The notes under the pieces: model-generated | Told to the model about the DNA's origin: nothing | Database searches by the model: none | What the model saw: only the letters and a program-made list of their open reading frames with translations | Translations under genes and position numbers: made by a program | Source: Isosphaeraceae bacterium | GTDB lineage: Bacteria; Planctomycetota; Planctomycetia; Isosphaerales; Isosphaeraceae | Reading direction: 5' to 3' | NCBI GenBank assembly: GCA_025356475.1 | Contig: JANXSX010000122.1 | Coordinates: 42,004 to 106,003 of the forward strand | DNA length: 64,000 bases | Part shown: in pieces, positions 1-10,593 of the stretch | How positions within the stretch are numbered: position 1 is the first letter of the stretch | Layout of the letters: each line of letters starts with the position of its first letter

Positions 1-1408
1 CGACCGCCAGTGCCGCCACGATGAGGATTGATGTCCGCGTGCTCGCCACCATCAACTCACGACCGAGCCAGCCGAATCGGAGTGAGTGGTAAGGAAGCGT
101 CCAGCGAGCAGCCTGGGTCCAGACCGGCAGGTAGAGATAGACCATGATCGGGATCGACAAGGCAATGAGAGTTAACCCAAATCCGATCGCCCCTCGGAGT
201 CGTACAGGACCCGCTCGACTGAGCCGATCGACCCCGACAGCCGCCAGAGCAGCGACTGCAAGGCTCACCCAAAGGTGCAATCGCACCGGAATCCGTGAGC
301 TACCAATGATCGGGATTTGATGCACATGATCAAATAAAGCTGTGTATCGACCTAGCATCAGCGCTGAGCCGATCAGGGCCAGGATCAGCCAAAATCCAAC
401 CCAGCGATCACGGTAACCCGCCGCACCCATGACCGCCAGTCCCAAAGCGATCAAACCAAGGTATGCATTCATCTCGTGGTAGGGATAGAATCCGTCCATC
501 CAGTCGGTGTCGCGAGCGCGGGTGCCGTAGGCTTCGCGGACGATCAGCGTCGGAAGCAACTCGGGGTGCCACGAGCCATAGGTCAGCTTCTCCCAGGTCA
601 ACCCCTCCGCCCGAGGTGACCGGTCGAGCAACTCCTTGGAGGGGACCCACTGGACCGCCGCGATCGAGACTCCAAGCGTGATCAGAATCAATGTTGAGCT
701 GAGTGCGTATAGTCGTGCGTTTCGACCCTGCTCGATGAGACATCGATAAAGCCCGTAGAGCCCAAGCAAGCCTGCGGTGAGCAAGGTGTCCTGCAAGTGT
801 CCGGCAAAGACTTGAGATGCGAGAGCGATCGATCCAAGAGCGACGGCTCGGAGCTTGCCCCCGGCCCAGGCGCACTCTAGAGCCCAAACCGCGAATGGAA
901 CACTTGTCAAAGCATTGTTCATGCTCGTGTGAATCAGATGTGCCCAGGTGAATCCACCCAGGCCAAAGATCGCAGCGCCGGTCAAAGCCCCCGCCGCAGC
1001 AACGTGGCGGCGGAGCCATCCATAAGTACCCAGACCTGTTAGCCAGACCGACAGGATCGTGTCGAGGTTAAGCGCCTGCCAGGTGGCTAGCCAGGGGTAA
1101 AGAACGTACTTGAGAGGGTGTAAATAGCCTGCCTGGCTCTCGGAATAGAGTGGCAGGCCACAATAGAGACCTGGAAACCAGCGTGAGAATCGCCCCGCCT
1201 TCAGCTCACGGGCGAAGAAGTCGCGATACGTATAATTAATCTCAGTGATGTCGAAGTAAAAGAGAGCTTTCCGGAGTGTCACAGCATCGAAAAAGAAGAT
1301 TCCGATCGCTGCTGTCCAGATAAGAATCGCTGCCAGATCGGCGAAACCCCACCCGCGAGGTTCGCACGTCCAAGGGAGGGTAGGGGAGGGGCTGTCCGAG
1401 ATCGTCAC
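1..1408 (-). CDS. YfhO-like polytopic membrane protein, 3' part outside window
   Basis: About 469 codons are visible and the frame is still open at the window edge, so the C-terminus is missing. The GTG start at 1408 lies 6 nt after the stop of the upstream gene, which suggests translational coupling; no clear Shine-Dalgarno is seen. The product has many hydrophobic segments. A conserved first loop at about residues 84-99 reads GLPLYSESQAGYLHPL, the pattern I know from YfhO-family (PF09586) membrane proteins, which are thought to act in transfer of lipid-linked sugars in the envelope. The family call rests on this loop and on the overall hydrophobic layout; the substrate is unknown. Together with the next gene it forms a two-gene membrane unit of GT-C-like proteins. 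Confidence 0.75.
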   Translation of the reverse strand, partial: MTISDSPSPTLPWTCEPRGWGFADLAAILIWTAAIGIFFFDAVTLRKALFYFDITEINYTYRDFFARELKAGRFSRWFPGLYCGLPLYSESQAGYLHPLKYVLYPWLATWQALNLDTILSVWLTGLGTYGWLRRHVAAAGALTGAAIFGLGGFTWAHLIHTSMNNALTSVPFAVWALECAWAGGKLRAVALGSIALASQVFAGHLQDTLLTAGLLGLYGLYRCLIEQGRNARLYALSSTLILITLGVSIAAVQWVPSKELLDRSPRAEGLTWEKLTYGSWHPELLPTLIVREAYGTRARDTDWMDGFYPYHEMNAYLGLIALGLAVMGAAGYRDRWVGFWLILALIGSALMLGRYTALFDHVHQIPIIGSSRIPVRLHLWVSLAVAALAAVGVDRLSRAGPVRLRGAIGFGLTLIALSIPIMVYLYLPVWTQAARWTLPYHSLRFGWLGRELMVASTRTSILIVAALAV

Positions 1409-1414
1409 GAGTGG

Positions 1415-3013
1415 TCAGTCCCACGGTTGGCGGTTCTGGGGAGGTCTCGACCAGTTCCAACGGTAAATCTGCATGCCGCGAAGCGGCACCGGCTCGATCC
1501 AGCCCTTAGTGGGAACTCGTCCCCCATGAGCCACGAGGTAGACGTCCGACTCTGTATTTTTCGACTTCCACTCAGGAAAACGATCCGGATAAATCCCAAG
1601 CGGACGTGGGAGCAGTCTACCTAAAGTTAAGAATGACAAGCGATATACATCCCAGTAATCGCCATAGATTCGCGTCGCATCAGGGTGGGCCCGAAAGTAA
1701 AGTACAGCCGGGTCGGTCGGTGCGAGTCGGTGCGTCGTCGCAGTTTCCTCAATCCAACCATAATGGCGATAGCCACGATAGACGTCGAGCGTCATCATTC
1801 CCGCAAACCCAAGACCGACCAAGATCGCGGCGATCCGGCCTGCGTTCCCACGACTCGCCAGGGCGTCGAGCAAAAGACCAAATCCTAAGGACCAAGGGAT
1901 CAGTAAGAAAACGAGATAACGGTAATTGTCAGAATTAAAGATGTTTCGATTGATGATGAATGCAGCCAGCACTCCAACAGTCAGGATCAATAACGAGGAA
2001 GCCACGCCCGACGAGGCGACCGATATTGGCCAACAAACGGACTTACGAAGGATCATCACGATTCCAGCAACGAAAAGCGTCAGGCTAATGATAGTCGTTA
2101 TGGCAGAATAGAGGTCGAATTGGGGCGACGCGGATAAACTCGCCCCACGACCTGGTAATTTACTGGCGGGTGGCTCGGGTCCGAAACGATGAAACGTATG
2201 ACCACCGATCAACCGAGGTAAGCACTGAGTGAAGAGGATTTGGGTGTGCTCCGCAAGAACATCGCGTTGGAAGATCGGGTCAAACTGCCCTTGATAGGCG
2301 TCATGAGGTTCTAGCCTCTTACCCAGCTCGCGTGGTAATTGGCCAACCGCGAATCCAACACCGAACAGCAAGAGAAACACTAGCTTGGATCTAAGGATTG
2401 TCGGCGATCGCCAACCGATCACGGTCGTCGGGACTATGATTGAGATGAGGACCAGTAGGATCATTGAGTCGATATAATATCCAAATCCACACCAGAGACC
2501 AAAGATCAGAGATCGCCGACTTCCGCCATTGGTCCAACAGCCGAACATCAGCGCAAGGGCCCCGGCAGACCAGGCCGTCACGAGGAGATGTCCTCCTGTA
2601 ATCCGACTCGACAGCCAAATGGTCCCGAGCGAGCTGAAGACTGTAGGAACCAGACTCCAGCAGGCGATTCGATGGCCAAATACTCGCCAGATCGTGAGAA
2701 ATGTCGATGTCAAAATCAAGCAGGCGGCCACGGTTCCGCCGCTGACGAGGGTTTGGGAATCAACCCCCCAAATCTTGGCCTGAACCCACGACAGCACCAC
2801 AGCGGGGGTGCCAATGTGGGGAGTCCCTGGGTAGTGCCACCGCCAGTTCCCCTGGGTGGCTTCCAGAAGTGTTAGCCCGTCGACGGCAAGGTCGCTATCG
2901 AGATGATCCTCGGCATAGAGGACGATTGGGATTCGAATCAAGACGGTCCAAATCAGTCCGAGCATCAGAACAAGCCAGGGCCAGCGCGGAGAGTGGGGTG
3001 GTTCGGTCGGCAT
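1415..3013 (-). CDS. Polytopic membrane protein, possible GT39/GT-C-type glycosyltransferase
   Basis: 532 residues from the ATG at 3013 (MPTEPPHS). The frame stays open further upstream, but that part overlaps the radical SAM gene antisense-free on the same strand and looks like shadow sequence. A TM helix near the N-terminus is followed by a long loop with an acidic motif, YAEDHLDSDLAVDG, then by about ten further hydrophobic segments and a soluble C-terminal tail of about 100 residues. An acidic motif in the first outer loop is typical of GT-C fold glycosyltransferases such as the GT39/ArnT group. I did not recognise a specific subfamily, so the enzymatic role is an inference. It ends 6 nt before the YfhO-like gene and starts 25 nt after the radical SAM gene, so the three may be cotranscribed. 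Confidence 0.7.
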   Translation of the reverse strand: MPTEPPHSPRWPWLVLMLGLIWTVLIRIPIVLYAEDHLDSDLAVDGLTLLEATQGNWRWHYPGTPHIGTPAVVLSWVQAKIWGVDSQTLVSGGTVAACLILTSTFLTIWRVFGHRIACWSLVPTVFSSLGTIWLSSRITGGHLLVTAWSAGALALMFGCWTNGGSRRSLIFGLWCGFGYYIDSMILLVLISIIVPTTVIGWRSPTILRSKLVFLLLFGVGFAVGQLPRELGKRLEPHDAYQGQFDPIFQRDVLAEHTQILFTQCLPRLIGGHTFHRFGPEPPASKLPGRGASLSASPQFDLYSAITTIISLTLFVAGIVMILRKSVCWPISVASSGVASSLLILTVGVLAAFIINRNIFNSDNYRYLVFLLIPWSLGFGLLLDALASRGNAGRIAAILVGLGFAGMMTLDVYRGYRHYGWIEETATTHRLAPTDPAVLYFRAHPDATRIYGDYWDVYRLSFLTLGRLLPRPLGIYPDRFPEWKSKNTESDVYLVAHGGRVPTKGWIEPVPLRGMQIYRWNWSRPPQNRQPWD

Positions 3014-3038
3014 CGATTCAAACGCACCCCTCGCGTGG

Positions 3039-4835
3039 TCAGACTGCGGCAGCCATCGACTCGAGCTGGATGATCGATCGATTCTGCTCTTTCGCGAGGT
3101 ACTCACGTCCTTTTTTGACGAGGATGTGATCCCAAGGCAGGATCTCGTCGATCGGCCGCTCGCGTTGGCTATAAAACGTCGTATCAATACCGAGATCAGC
3201 AAAAGCGCCCCACCAGATCTTGGGCTGGAAGTGCTCGGTCCAGGCATCGAGCCTGGCACCGCGCCTCCACGCCTCTTCCAGGGCGACGGCCACGCGACGA
3301 TCACCTCGAGTGAGAATCCCTTCCAGCAGACTCGTCTCAATGTCGTGGCATTTGATCGTCACCGAACGCAGTTTGACCCGAGAGCGAAGGTATCGATGTG
3401 CCCAATGGAAGTATTCACGCGTTTGCATGCCATTCCACTGATACGGCGTATGTGGTTTGGGCACAAAATTCGAGACGCTTGCGACCACATCGGCATAGCG
3501 ACCTGTCACATCCTTGCCAATCTTGGCGATCGTTTCGGCCATTTCAATAATGCCGTCGAGGTCGGCTTCGCGTTCGCCGGGGAGTCCGCAAAGAAAGTAG
3601 AGCTTGACCTTCCGCCAGCCGCGTTTGAAGGCTTCCGCAGCTCCCTCATAGAGATCTTTGTTATCAATAGGTTTGCGGATCTGCTCGCGCATGTCATCGC
3701 GGGCCACTTCCGGGGCAAGGGTCAACCCTCCCCGCCGGCCTTCTTGCATCAGGGCAGGAATTTTCTTCAATGTCTCAGTGATACGCAGCGATGGCAGCGA
3801 GATCTTCACACCCAAGGGAGTGAACACATCACTCATCTTGGTGACAAGTTCTTCGAAGTGCGGATAGTCACTGGTCGAGAGCGAGAGCAGGCTGATCTCG
3901 TCATACCCCGTGTTGCGATACGAGGCGAGAGCGGCGCTGATGATCGTGTCAACAGTCCGGTAGCGGAGTGGTCGCTTGATGACGGTGCTCTGACAGAAAC
4001 GGCACTGCCAGGGGCAGCCGCGCATGATCTCAATTGCGATCCGGTCGTGTGCGGTTTCAACAAACGGCACGATCGGAAAGAGGGGCAGGGGAGAGCCCTC
4101 GAAATCGTCGATCACACAGGCTTTGATGGAAACGGGGATATCGGGCCGGAGCGGAATGATCCCGGCGATTGTCTCGTCCTCGTGGTACTGCATCTCGTAG
4201 AAGCGCGGGACGTAGGCCCAATCGACGCTCGATGCGATCCGCGCGAGTTTGTCCTCGCGAGTCAGCGTCGGGTCGCCTTGCATCTCTTTCCACATCTCGC
4301 AAACGATCGGCAAGCTCGGCTCGCCGTCGCCGATCACGAAAAGGTCAATGTAAGGGGCGAGAAGCTCAGGGTTCTGGGCACCTGGTCCACCTGCGATCAC
4401 CAGCGTGTCATTGGCCCCACGATCAACCGCGTGGAGGGGAATTCCTCCCAGGTCAAGCATCGTCAGCACATTTGTGTAGCAAATCTCATATTGAAGCGAG
4501 AATCCAATCACATCGTACTGGTTCAGAGGTGTGAAAGTCTCGAGTCCGTACAAGGGCTTGCCGTGTTCGCGGAGTGCCGCTTCGAAGTCGGGCATCGGGG
4601 TAAATGCGCGTTCGCAAGCCCAGCCTCGCGCATTCATCAGGCTGTAGAGAACCTGCAAGCCGTGGTGGCTCATGCCGAGTGAATACGTGTCGGGAAACGC
4701 CATGCAAAGCGTGCCGATACAGTCGCGATGGTCTTTGCGGACACTGTTCCGTTCGCCACCAAGGTACTGGGCGGGCGTCGTTACGTTCGGCAAGACACGT
4801 CCGACCAGGTAGTTCTTGAGTTCCGTATTCAGCAT
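3039..4835 (-). CDS. B12-binding-domain radical SAM protein, TIGR03960 type
   Basis: 598 residues with an ATG start at 4835. The radical SAM cluster motif CPWQCRFC gives cysteines at 274, 278 and 281, which would bind a 4Fe-4S cluster that cleaves S-adenosylmethionine. The region before it (about 90-200, with VIAGGPGAQNPE and IGDGE) matches the cobalamin-binding-like Rossmann domain of the TIGR03960 family. The N-terminal block PAQYLGGERNSV and the following DTYSLGMSHHGLQ are also typical of that family. Some members are fused to DUF2344; here that domain is absent. The substrate is not known. It lies downstream of metH on the same strand with a gap of about 160 nt, so two cobalamin-linked genes are neighbours. 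Confidence 0.88.
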   Translation of the reverse strand: MLNTELKNYLVGRVLPNVTTPAQYLGGERNSVRKDHRDCIGTLCMAFPDTYSLGMSHHGLQVLYSLMNARGWACERAFTPMPDFEAALREHGKPLYGLETFTPLNQYDVIGFSLQYEICYTNVLTMLDLGGIPLHAVDRGANDTLVIAGGPGAQNPELLAPYIDLFVIGDGEPSLPIVCEMWKEMQGDPTLTREDKLARIASSVDWAYVPRFYEMQYHEDETIAGIIPLRPDIPVSIKACVIDDFEGSPLPLFPIVPFVETAHDRIAIEIMRGCPWQCRFCQSTVIKRPLRYRTVDTIISAALASYRNTGYDEISLLSLSTSDYPHFEELVTKMSDVFTPLGVKISLPSLRITETLKKIPALMQEGRRGGLTLAPEVARDDMREQIRKPIDNKDLYEGAAEAFKRGWRKVKLYFLCGLPGEREADLDGIIEMAETIAKIGKDVTGRYADVVASVSNFVPKPHTPYQWNGMQTREYFHWAHRYLRSRVKLRSVTIKCHDIETSLLEGILTRGDRRVAVALEEAWRRGARLDAWTEHFQPKIWWGAFADLGIDTTFYSQRERPIDEILPWDHILVKKGREYLAKEQNRSIIQLESMAAAV

Positions 4836-4998
4836 CGGACCAGGACTCCGCGCCCGGGCGGCGTTAAGCGGGTTGAACGAATGTGTAGTTTAGCGGCAAT
4901 AGCGTCGGTCGGATAGACGGGGCGGTGGAGCAAGCCCCTTCCAAAGCATCCAGACGACTGCATATGGGGAAAAGGCCTCGTCTCAAAGGACACCGGTT

Positions 4999-7900
4999 TC
5001 ACGCCGGGTCGTAGGACAAATTCGGTGAGAGCCAACGCTCGATGTCGGCCTGGGGCATGCCTTTACGTCGTGAATAGTCGATGACCTGGTCTTTGGTGAT
5101 CATGTCAACGGCGAAGTACCGGGCCTCGGGATGACCGAAGTAGAAACCGCTGACACTGGCGGCAGGGTACATCGCCAGGCTTTCGGTCAGAGTGATCCCG
5201 GTCGCCTGTTCGACTCCGAGTAACTCCCAGAGGGTCCACTTTTCGGTATGGTCCGGGCAAGCAGGGTAACCTGGAGCGGGTCGGATCCCCCGGTATTTCT
5301 CCTCAATGAAGTCCTCGGCGGACAGGTTTTCGCTTCGACCGAAGCCCCAGTCGTGGCGAGCTTGTTGATGCAGTCGTTCTGCGAAGGCTTCGGCCAGGCG
5401 GTCCGCCAAGGATTTGCACATGATCGAGCTGTAATCGTCGTGATCGGCCTCGAACTTGGCGACCAAGGAATCGCAGCCAAATCCCGTACTCACAGCGAAC
5501 GCCCCCAGATAATCGGCCCGACCACTATCGATCGGTGCAATGTAGTCGCTCAAGCTGCGGAAACTGGTCTGGCCCTGTCGCTGCCACTGCTGCCGGAGGC
5601 AATGGAATCGGTGGCGGACACCGATTCGCGACTCATCGGTATAGATCACGATGTCGTCGCCGTCGGAGTTGGCTGGATAGAAGCCAGAGGTGGCGTGTGC
5701 CTTCAGCGAGCCGTCGGCCACGATCTGCGTCAACAAATTCTGGGCGTCATCGAAGAGCTTCCTCGCTTCGACTCCGACCGTTTTGTCCTCGAAAATCTTG
5801 GGGTATTTGCCCGAAAGTTCCCAGGCCTGGAAGAACGGGGTCCAGTCAATATAGGGGAGAAGGTCGGCCAGCGGGTAATCACCGAGGACCTTGGGACCGA
5901 GGAATTCAGGGGTCGCAATCGAGGTCGTTGCCCAATCGATCGCGAACCGCTTGGCAAGGGCCTCATGGTAGGGGACAAGGTTGCGATTCGCCTTACGGGC
6001 GAACGACACTCGCTCGCGCTCCTGAAGGGCGCGGTTCTCGCGATCGAAATCAGCGCGGAGGTCGTCGCGAATCAGTCGATCGACGACCCCGACTCCTCGT
6101 GAGGCATCTTTTACCTGGATCACAGATTGGTGGTAGCCTGGGGCGATCTTGACCGCTGTATGCTTGACACTGGTGGTGGCCCCACCGATCAGGAGCGGGA
6201 TGTCGAACCCCTGTCGCTCCATCTCCTTGGCGACGTGAACCATTTCGTCAAGTGAAGGAGTGATCAAACCGGAGAGACCAATGATATCGACATTATGTTC
6301 TTTGGCAGCTTTCAAGATCTGATCACAAGGAACCATCACGCCGAGGTCGATGATCTCATAGTCATTACAGCCGAGCACGACTCCGACAATGTTCTTGCCA
6401 ATGTCGTGGACATCCCCTTTTACGGTGGCCATGAGGATCTTGCCACGTGCCTTGCGGACCGATGCATCACCGCCAGCGGCGCGTTCTGCTTCCATGAACG
6501 GCATCAGGTATGCGACGGCCTTCTTCATGACGCGGGCACTTTTGACCACCTGCGGGAGGAACATCTTGCCCGCGCCAAAGAGGTCGCCAACCACGTTCAT
6601 CCCGGCCATCAGCGGGCCTTCGATGATCGAGAGGGGACGGGCGTAGTTCTGGCGGGCCTCTTCAACGTCGAGGTCGATGAAGTCCGTCGTGCCGGTGATC
6701 AAGGCATGCTTGAGCCGCTCTTCGACCGGTAGGTCGCGCCACGCGAGCAGGGTGTTCGCGTTGACCTTCTTGCCCTTTTGCTTGACGGTCTCAGCGAACT
6801 CGGTCAGTCGGTCGGTTGCGTCGGGCCTGCGGTTCAGGAGGACATCTTCGACCCGTTCCAGCAGGTCCTTGGGAATCTCTTCGTAGACTTCAAGCTGGCT
6901 AGGATTGACGATCCCCATCGACAGGCCGGCAGAGATCGCATGGTACAAGAAAGCCGCATTCATCGCTTCCCGAACAAGGTCATTGCCTCGGAAAGCAAAC
7001 GACACGTTACTCACGCCGCCCGAGGTCTTGGCTTCAGGGAAGCGTTCCTTCAACTGCCGGACCGCTTCGATAAACTCGACCGCGTAGTCCGCATGCTCTT
7101 CGATCCCGGTGCCGACGGTAAGGATGTTCACATCAAAAATGATGTCGGACGAGGCGAACCCAACGTCCTCCGTTAGCAACTGATGAGCCCGTGCGCAGAT
7201 CTCCACCTTCCGTTTGGCATCGGTCGCTTGGCCTTCCTCGTCGAACGCCATGACGACCACGGCGGCCCCGTAGCGTCTGACGGTGCGGGCCTGAGCGAGG
7301 AACTTGGCTTCGCCTTCCTTGAGGCTGATTGAGTTGACAATCGCCTTGCCTTGGACGCATTTGAGGCCAGCCTCAATGACCTTGAAGTCGGAGGAGTCGA
7401 TCATCACCGGGATGCGCGTGATGTCGGGCTCGGCGGCGATGAGGTTGAGGAAGCGAGTCATCGCCTTGGGGCCGTCAATCAGCCCTTCGTCCATGTTAAC
7501 GTCGAGAACATTGGCCCCCCCTTCGACCTGGTCGCGGGCGACGGCGAGTGCATCGTCGTACTTGTCTTCACGGATCAGGCGAGCGAACCGCTTACTTCCC
7601 GTGATGTTGGTCCGCTCTCCCACCATGATAAAGTTGGTTTCGGGGCGGATCACCAGAGGCTCGAGCCCACTGTAGGCGGACCAGCCCGAGACCACTGGGC
7701 GAATGCGAGGCTTGACGTCTCGCACCGCTCTTGCAATCTGGTTGATATAAACAGGCGTGGTCCCGCAACAACCACCCACAATATTCAGCCAGCCGTTCGA
7801 AGCGAACTCGGCGATGGTCGAGGCCATGTGCTCGGGCGAGTCGTCGAAGTTGCCAAATCCATCAGGCATCCCGGCGTTGGGATGGCAGCTAATGAAGCTA

Positions 7901-8712
7901 TGCGAGACCCCCGCCAGACTTTCAAGATAGGGACGCATATCCGTCGCGCCTAGAGCGCAATTGATACCGACCGAGAGCATGTCAAAGTGCGAAACCGAGT
8001 GCCAGAACGCCTCGATCGTCTGGCCCGAGAGGGTCCGACCACTCCGGTCGGTAATGGTCCCGGAGATCATGACGGGTAGTTTGACATTGTTGTTGACAAA
8101 GTACTGATCGATCGCGAACAAGCACGCCTTAATGTTGAGCGTGTCGAAGCTTGTTTCCGGAAAAAGAATGTCAACTCCACCAAGCACGAGTCCGTGGATG
8201 GACTCTGTATAGGCTTCGACCAGATCGTCGAACGTGACCGATCGGTATCCAGGATCACTGACACGTGGGGAGAGGGAAGCAGTCTTATCGGTTGGTCCGA
8301 GCGAACCGGCGACGAACCTGGGTTTATCGGGATTCTTGCGAGTGAACTCGTCGGCAACATGGCGGGCGACTTCGGCGGCGGCCTGGTTGATTTCGACGCA
8401 GTGGTGTTCGAGCCCGTAGTTCTCCATCGTCAACTTGTTGGCGATGAAGGTGTTGGTCTCGACGATGTCGGCCCCAGCTTCGAAGTAAGCGCGATGGATG
8501 CTCGCGATCACATCGGGCCTCGTGAGCACGAGTAGGTCGTTGCATCCCTTGAGCGACTTAGGATGGTCGCGAAACCGATCGCCCCGGAAGTCTTCTTCTT
8601 CAAGACCATGAGTCTGGATCATCGTCCCCATCGCGCCATCGAGCACCAGCACGCGTTCGGAGAGGAGTTCTTCGAGGAGATCGTGGGAGGTGGTCAAGTC
8701 TGCGGTGGCCAT
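4999..8712 (-). CDS. metH: Cobalamin-dependent methionine synthase
   Basis: 1237 residues, the usual full length for MetH. It transfers a methyl group from 5-methyltetrahydrofolate to homocysteine through a bound cobalamin. All four modules are visible in order. The homocysteine/zinc domain has Cys252 (GINCALG) and the pair Cys315-Cys316 (GGCCGTTP). The pterin-binding domain begins near residue 355 ([11 protein letters not shown]). The cobalamin cap and binding domain has the axial-ligand motif DVHDIGK with His769. The C-terminal activation domain accepts the S-adenosylmethionine used for reductive reactivation; its end carries [12 protein letters not shown]. The start is the ATG at 8712. I looked for a cobalamin or SAH riboswitch in the 240 nt upstream and saw none that I could support. 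Confidence 0.97.
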   Translation of the reverse strand: MATADLTTSHDLLEELLSERVLVLDGAMGTMIQTHGLEEEDFRGDRFRDHPKSLKGCNDLLVLTRPDVIASIHRAYFEAGADIVETNTFIANKLTMENYGLEHHCVEINQAAAEVARHVADEFTRKNPDKPRFVAGSLGPTDKTASLSPRVSDPGYRSVTFDDLVEAYTESIHGLVLGGVDILFPETSFDTLNIKACLFAIDQYFVNNNVKLPVMISGTITDRSGRTLSGQTIEAFWHSVSHFDMLSVGINCALGATDMRPYLESLAGVSHSFISCHPNAGMPDGFGNFDDSPEHMASTIAEFASNGWLNIVGGCCGTTPVYINQIARAVRDVKPRIRPVVSGWSAYSGLEPLVIRPETNFIMVGERTNITGSKRFARLIREDKYDDALAVARDQVEGGANVLDVNMDEGLIDGPKAMTRFLNLIAAEPDITRIPVMIDSSDFKVIEAGLKCVQGKAIVNSISLKEGEAKFLAQARTVRRYGAAVVVMAFDEEGQATDAKRKVEICARAHQLLTEDVGFASSDIIFDVNILTVGTGIEEHADYAVEFIEAVRQLKERFPEAKTSGGVSNVSFAFRGNDLVREAMNAAFLYHAISAGLSMGIVNPSQLEVYEEIPKDLLERVEDVLLNRRPDATDRLTEFAETVKQKGKKVNANTLLAWRDLPVEERLKHALITGTTDFIDLDVEEARQNYARPLSIIEGPLMAGMNVVGDLFGAGKMFLPQVVKSARVMKKAVAYLMPFMEAERAAGGDASVRKARGKILMATVKGDVHDIGKNIVGVVLGCNDYEIIDLGVMVPCDQILKAAKEHNVDIIGLSGLITPSLDEMVHVAKEMERQGFDIPLLIGGATTSVKHTAVKIAPGYHQSVIQVKDASRGVGVVDRLIRDDLRADFDRENRALQERERVSFARKANRNLVPYHEALAKRFAIDWATTSIATPEFLGPKVLGDYPLADLLPYIDWTPFFQAWELSGKYPKIFEDKTVGVEARKLFDDAQNLLTQIVADGSLKAHATSGFYPANSDGDDIVIYTDESRIGVRHRFHCLRQQWQRQGQTSFRSLSDYIAPIDSGRADYLGAFAVSTGFGCDSLVAKFEADHDDYSSIMCKSLADRLAEAFAERLHQQARHDWGFGRSENLSAEDFIEEKYRGIRPAPGYPACPDHTEKWTLWELLGVEQATGITLTESLAMYPAASVSGFYFGHPEARYFAVDMITKDQVIDYSRRKGMPQADIERWLSPNLSYDPA

Positions 8713-8949
8713 GGTCGGGAAGAGTTCCAGTGGAGCGGAAGGAGGACTTTGTCACTCAGAGTAAGATGAATTATCGAGGCGATAGGGACCAAGTGTCAAG
8801 GCGAGGAACGATAACGATGGGGTTTTGTTCAGTAATTCCCTCATTCCGTCGGGAAGATGACCCCCAGGAATGGGCTCGGAATGAGGCCAAGGTCTTTCTG
8901 GTCTCTGACCTGAGAGGGTTTAAGGTTCGAAATGGATCCTCGACTCGTC

Positions 8950-9396
8950 CTAATAGAACAACACCAGGAAGAAAAGACCGGTGATAATGATCAGGTAGAT
9001 CCAAAGAAGGAGTTGACTCCTTGGCGTCGGCCAGCGAGACGAATCGTCTGGGGTCAACCCAAGGTATCGCTCGGCGACAGAGCGACAGTAGTGGCGGTTA
9101 CGATGACGATACCAGCCAGTCCGCCCACAATCGACACAATGATATTGGACGAGGCGAGAAAGCAGTACAGGAATTGCAAGTATCGCAAAGATCCAATACC
9201 GAACCTGAGCAGCGTGCGGGATCGACCAGGCGAACAGCATCACCCAGGGTACGAGGAGTGTGAAGGCCAGCAGGGGGTTGACTACCAGGCGTTGGTAGAA
9301 GCCCAGATTCGCACCCTCGCTCGGACCTATCCGGTTGACAGGGTCGAACTCCGGGTCATGGTCTCGGTCTACCGGAGTTGGGCTCGTCCTGAACAT
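8950..9396 (-). CDS. Small membrane protein with zinc-ribbon-like cysteine motif
   Basis: 148 residues from the ATG at 9396 (MFRTSPTPVDRD). Longer readings would overlap the divergent argB gene. Two hydrophobic segments lie around residues 48-85, a Cys/His-rich stretch YHCVDCGRTGWYRHRNRHYC follows, and a final TM helix (LLLWIYLIIITGLFFLVLF) ends the protein. The spacing C-x2-C-x13-C with flanking histidines suggests a metal-binding knuckle facing the cytoplasm. I do not recognise a named family. It is divergent from argB with a gap of about 140 nt that must hold both promoters. Confidence 0.6.
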   Translation of the reverse strand: MFRTSPTPVDRDHDPEFDPVNRIGPSEGANLGFYQRLVVNPLLAFTLLVPWVMLFAWSIPHAAQVRYWIFAILAIPVLLSRLVQYHCVDCGRTGWYRHRNRHYCRSVAERYLGLTPDDSSRWPTPRSQLLLWIYLIIITGLFFLVLFY

Positions 9397-9538
9397 GATG
9401 TTTGGCGGTTTTGTCCAAATTCGCGCGATTCTTACTTTACATTGGTGGCTCACGGATTCAGAATAACGTTTTGGGATCAAATCGACCGCCCTCTTGCGAT
9501 CGGCAGTTATCATTCTCGTAGAGTTAAGGGTCACCACG

Positions 9539-10465
9539 TTGCATGAAGATGCGATCCGCAAGGCGGATGTTCTGATCGAGGCCTTAGGCCACATCCGGCA
9601 GTTTCACGGCAAGTACACAGTGATCAAACTCGGTGGCTCGGTCATGGAGAGCCCAGAAGCCCTTCGCGCCTTGCTGGTAGATGTCGTGTTCATGCAGTCC
9701 GTTGGTATGAGGCCGGTGGTTGTCCACGGTGGTGGCAAAGCGATCACGTATGCCATGGAACAAGCAGGCCTCAAGGCCCACTTTGTTCAGGGGCGTCGAT
9801 ATACGGATAAGGCGACTCTTGATATCGTGGCCAGGGTGCTCGCCGAGGAAATTAATCTCGACCTAGAGCGTCACATCAATAAGTTCGGCGGTCGGGCCCG
9901 GGGCTTGCATCACAAGTCTCACCAATGCCTCTATGGTCGGAAATTGACGCATCTTGATGGTAAAGAGATCGACCTTGGGATGGTCGGTGAGGTGACCGAG
10001 GTCGACGTGCCACCGATCGAAGACCTTTGCGTGGCAGGAGTTGTGCCTCTTCTGCCCTCATTGGCGGAGGACGACGACGGCGGTCTGCTGAATGTGAATG
10101 CCGACACAGCGGCCGCAGCGGTCGCGATGGCATTGAAGGCGGAAAAGCTTGTCTTCTTAACCGACACGCCCGGGATTCTTCGTGATCGGAACGAACCCTT
10201 AAGTCTCATTCCGAGTCTGACGCCCATCGCCTGTCGAGAACTGATCGCCCAGGGGGTCATTGCCAGCGGGATGCTTCCCAAGATTGAAGCGTGTCTGGCA
10301 AGCCTTGAAGCGGGAGTCAAGAAGGTGCATATCATCGACGGTCGGCTCAGGCACTCGCTCCTCGTCGAGATGTACACCGACCAAGGGGTTGGCACTGAGA
10401 TCACGCTGGGTAACCAGCCGAGTGTCGATCACTCCGGGCGAAAATTGGTCGGAGCGAGGTCGTAG
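9539..10465 (+). CDS. argB: Acetylglutamate kinase
   Basis: 308 residues from a TTG start at 9539 (MHEDAIRKADVLIEAL). There is no in-frame ATG or GTG early enough to keep the N-terminal kinase strand YTVIKLGGS. A TTG at 9494 would add 15 residues that do not resemble the family, so I prefer 9539. The enzyme phosphorylates N-acetylglutamate in the second step of arginine synthesis. The phosphate-binding glycines (KLGGS at about 37 and VVHGGGKAI), the LADEEINLDLERHINKFGG-like middle and the NVNADTAAAAVA nucleotide-site motif are all present. It is the first gene of the argB-argD-argF cluster. Confidence 0.93.
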   Translation: MHEDAIRKADVLIEALGHIRQFHGKYTVIKLGGSVMESPEALRALLVDVVFMQSVGMRPVVVHGGGKAITYAMEQAGLKAHFVQGRRYTDKATLDIVARVLAEEINLDLERHINKFGGRARGLHHKSHQCLYGRKLTHLDGKEIDLGMVGEVTEVDVPPIEDLCVAGVVPLLPSLAEDDDGGLLNVNADTAAAAVAMALKAEKLVFLTDTPGILRDRNEPLSLIPSLTPIACRELIAQGVIASGMLPKIEACLASLEAGVKKVHIIDGRLRHSLLVEMYTDQGVGTEITLGNQPSVDHSGRKLVGARS

Positions 10466-10593
10466 GTACAAGTCATCTTGGAACCACCGACGCAATCAGC
10501 GATTGATTGCCCGGACCAAGTCCCAACCGCGACCTCGTTTGACGCTTCCTGTTGAATCGAAAGCAATTCCTCTTGAAACCGGAGTCCCCTGCA

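Noticed and set aside
3126..4682. Long plus-strand frame of 518 codons
   Set aside because: It lies antisense within the radical SAM gene, has no domain, and its composition is that of a shadow frame of GC-rich coding DNA.
8713..8950. Cobalamin or SAH riboswitch upstream of metH
   Set aside because: No B12-box-like or SAH-element core could be recognised in the leader.
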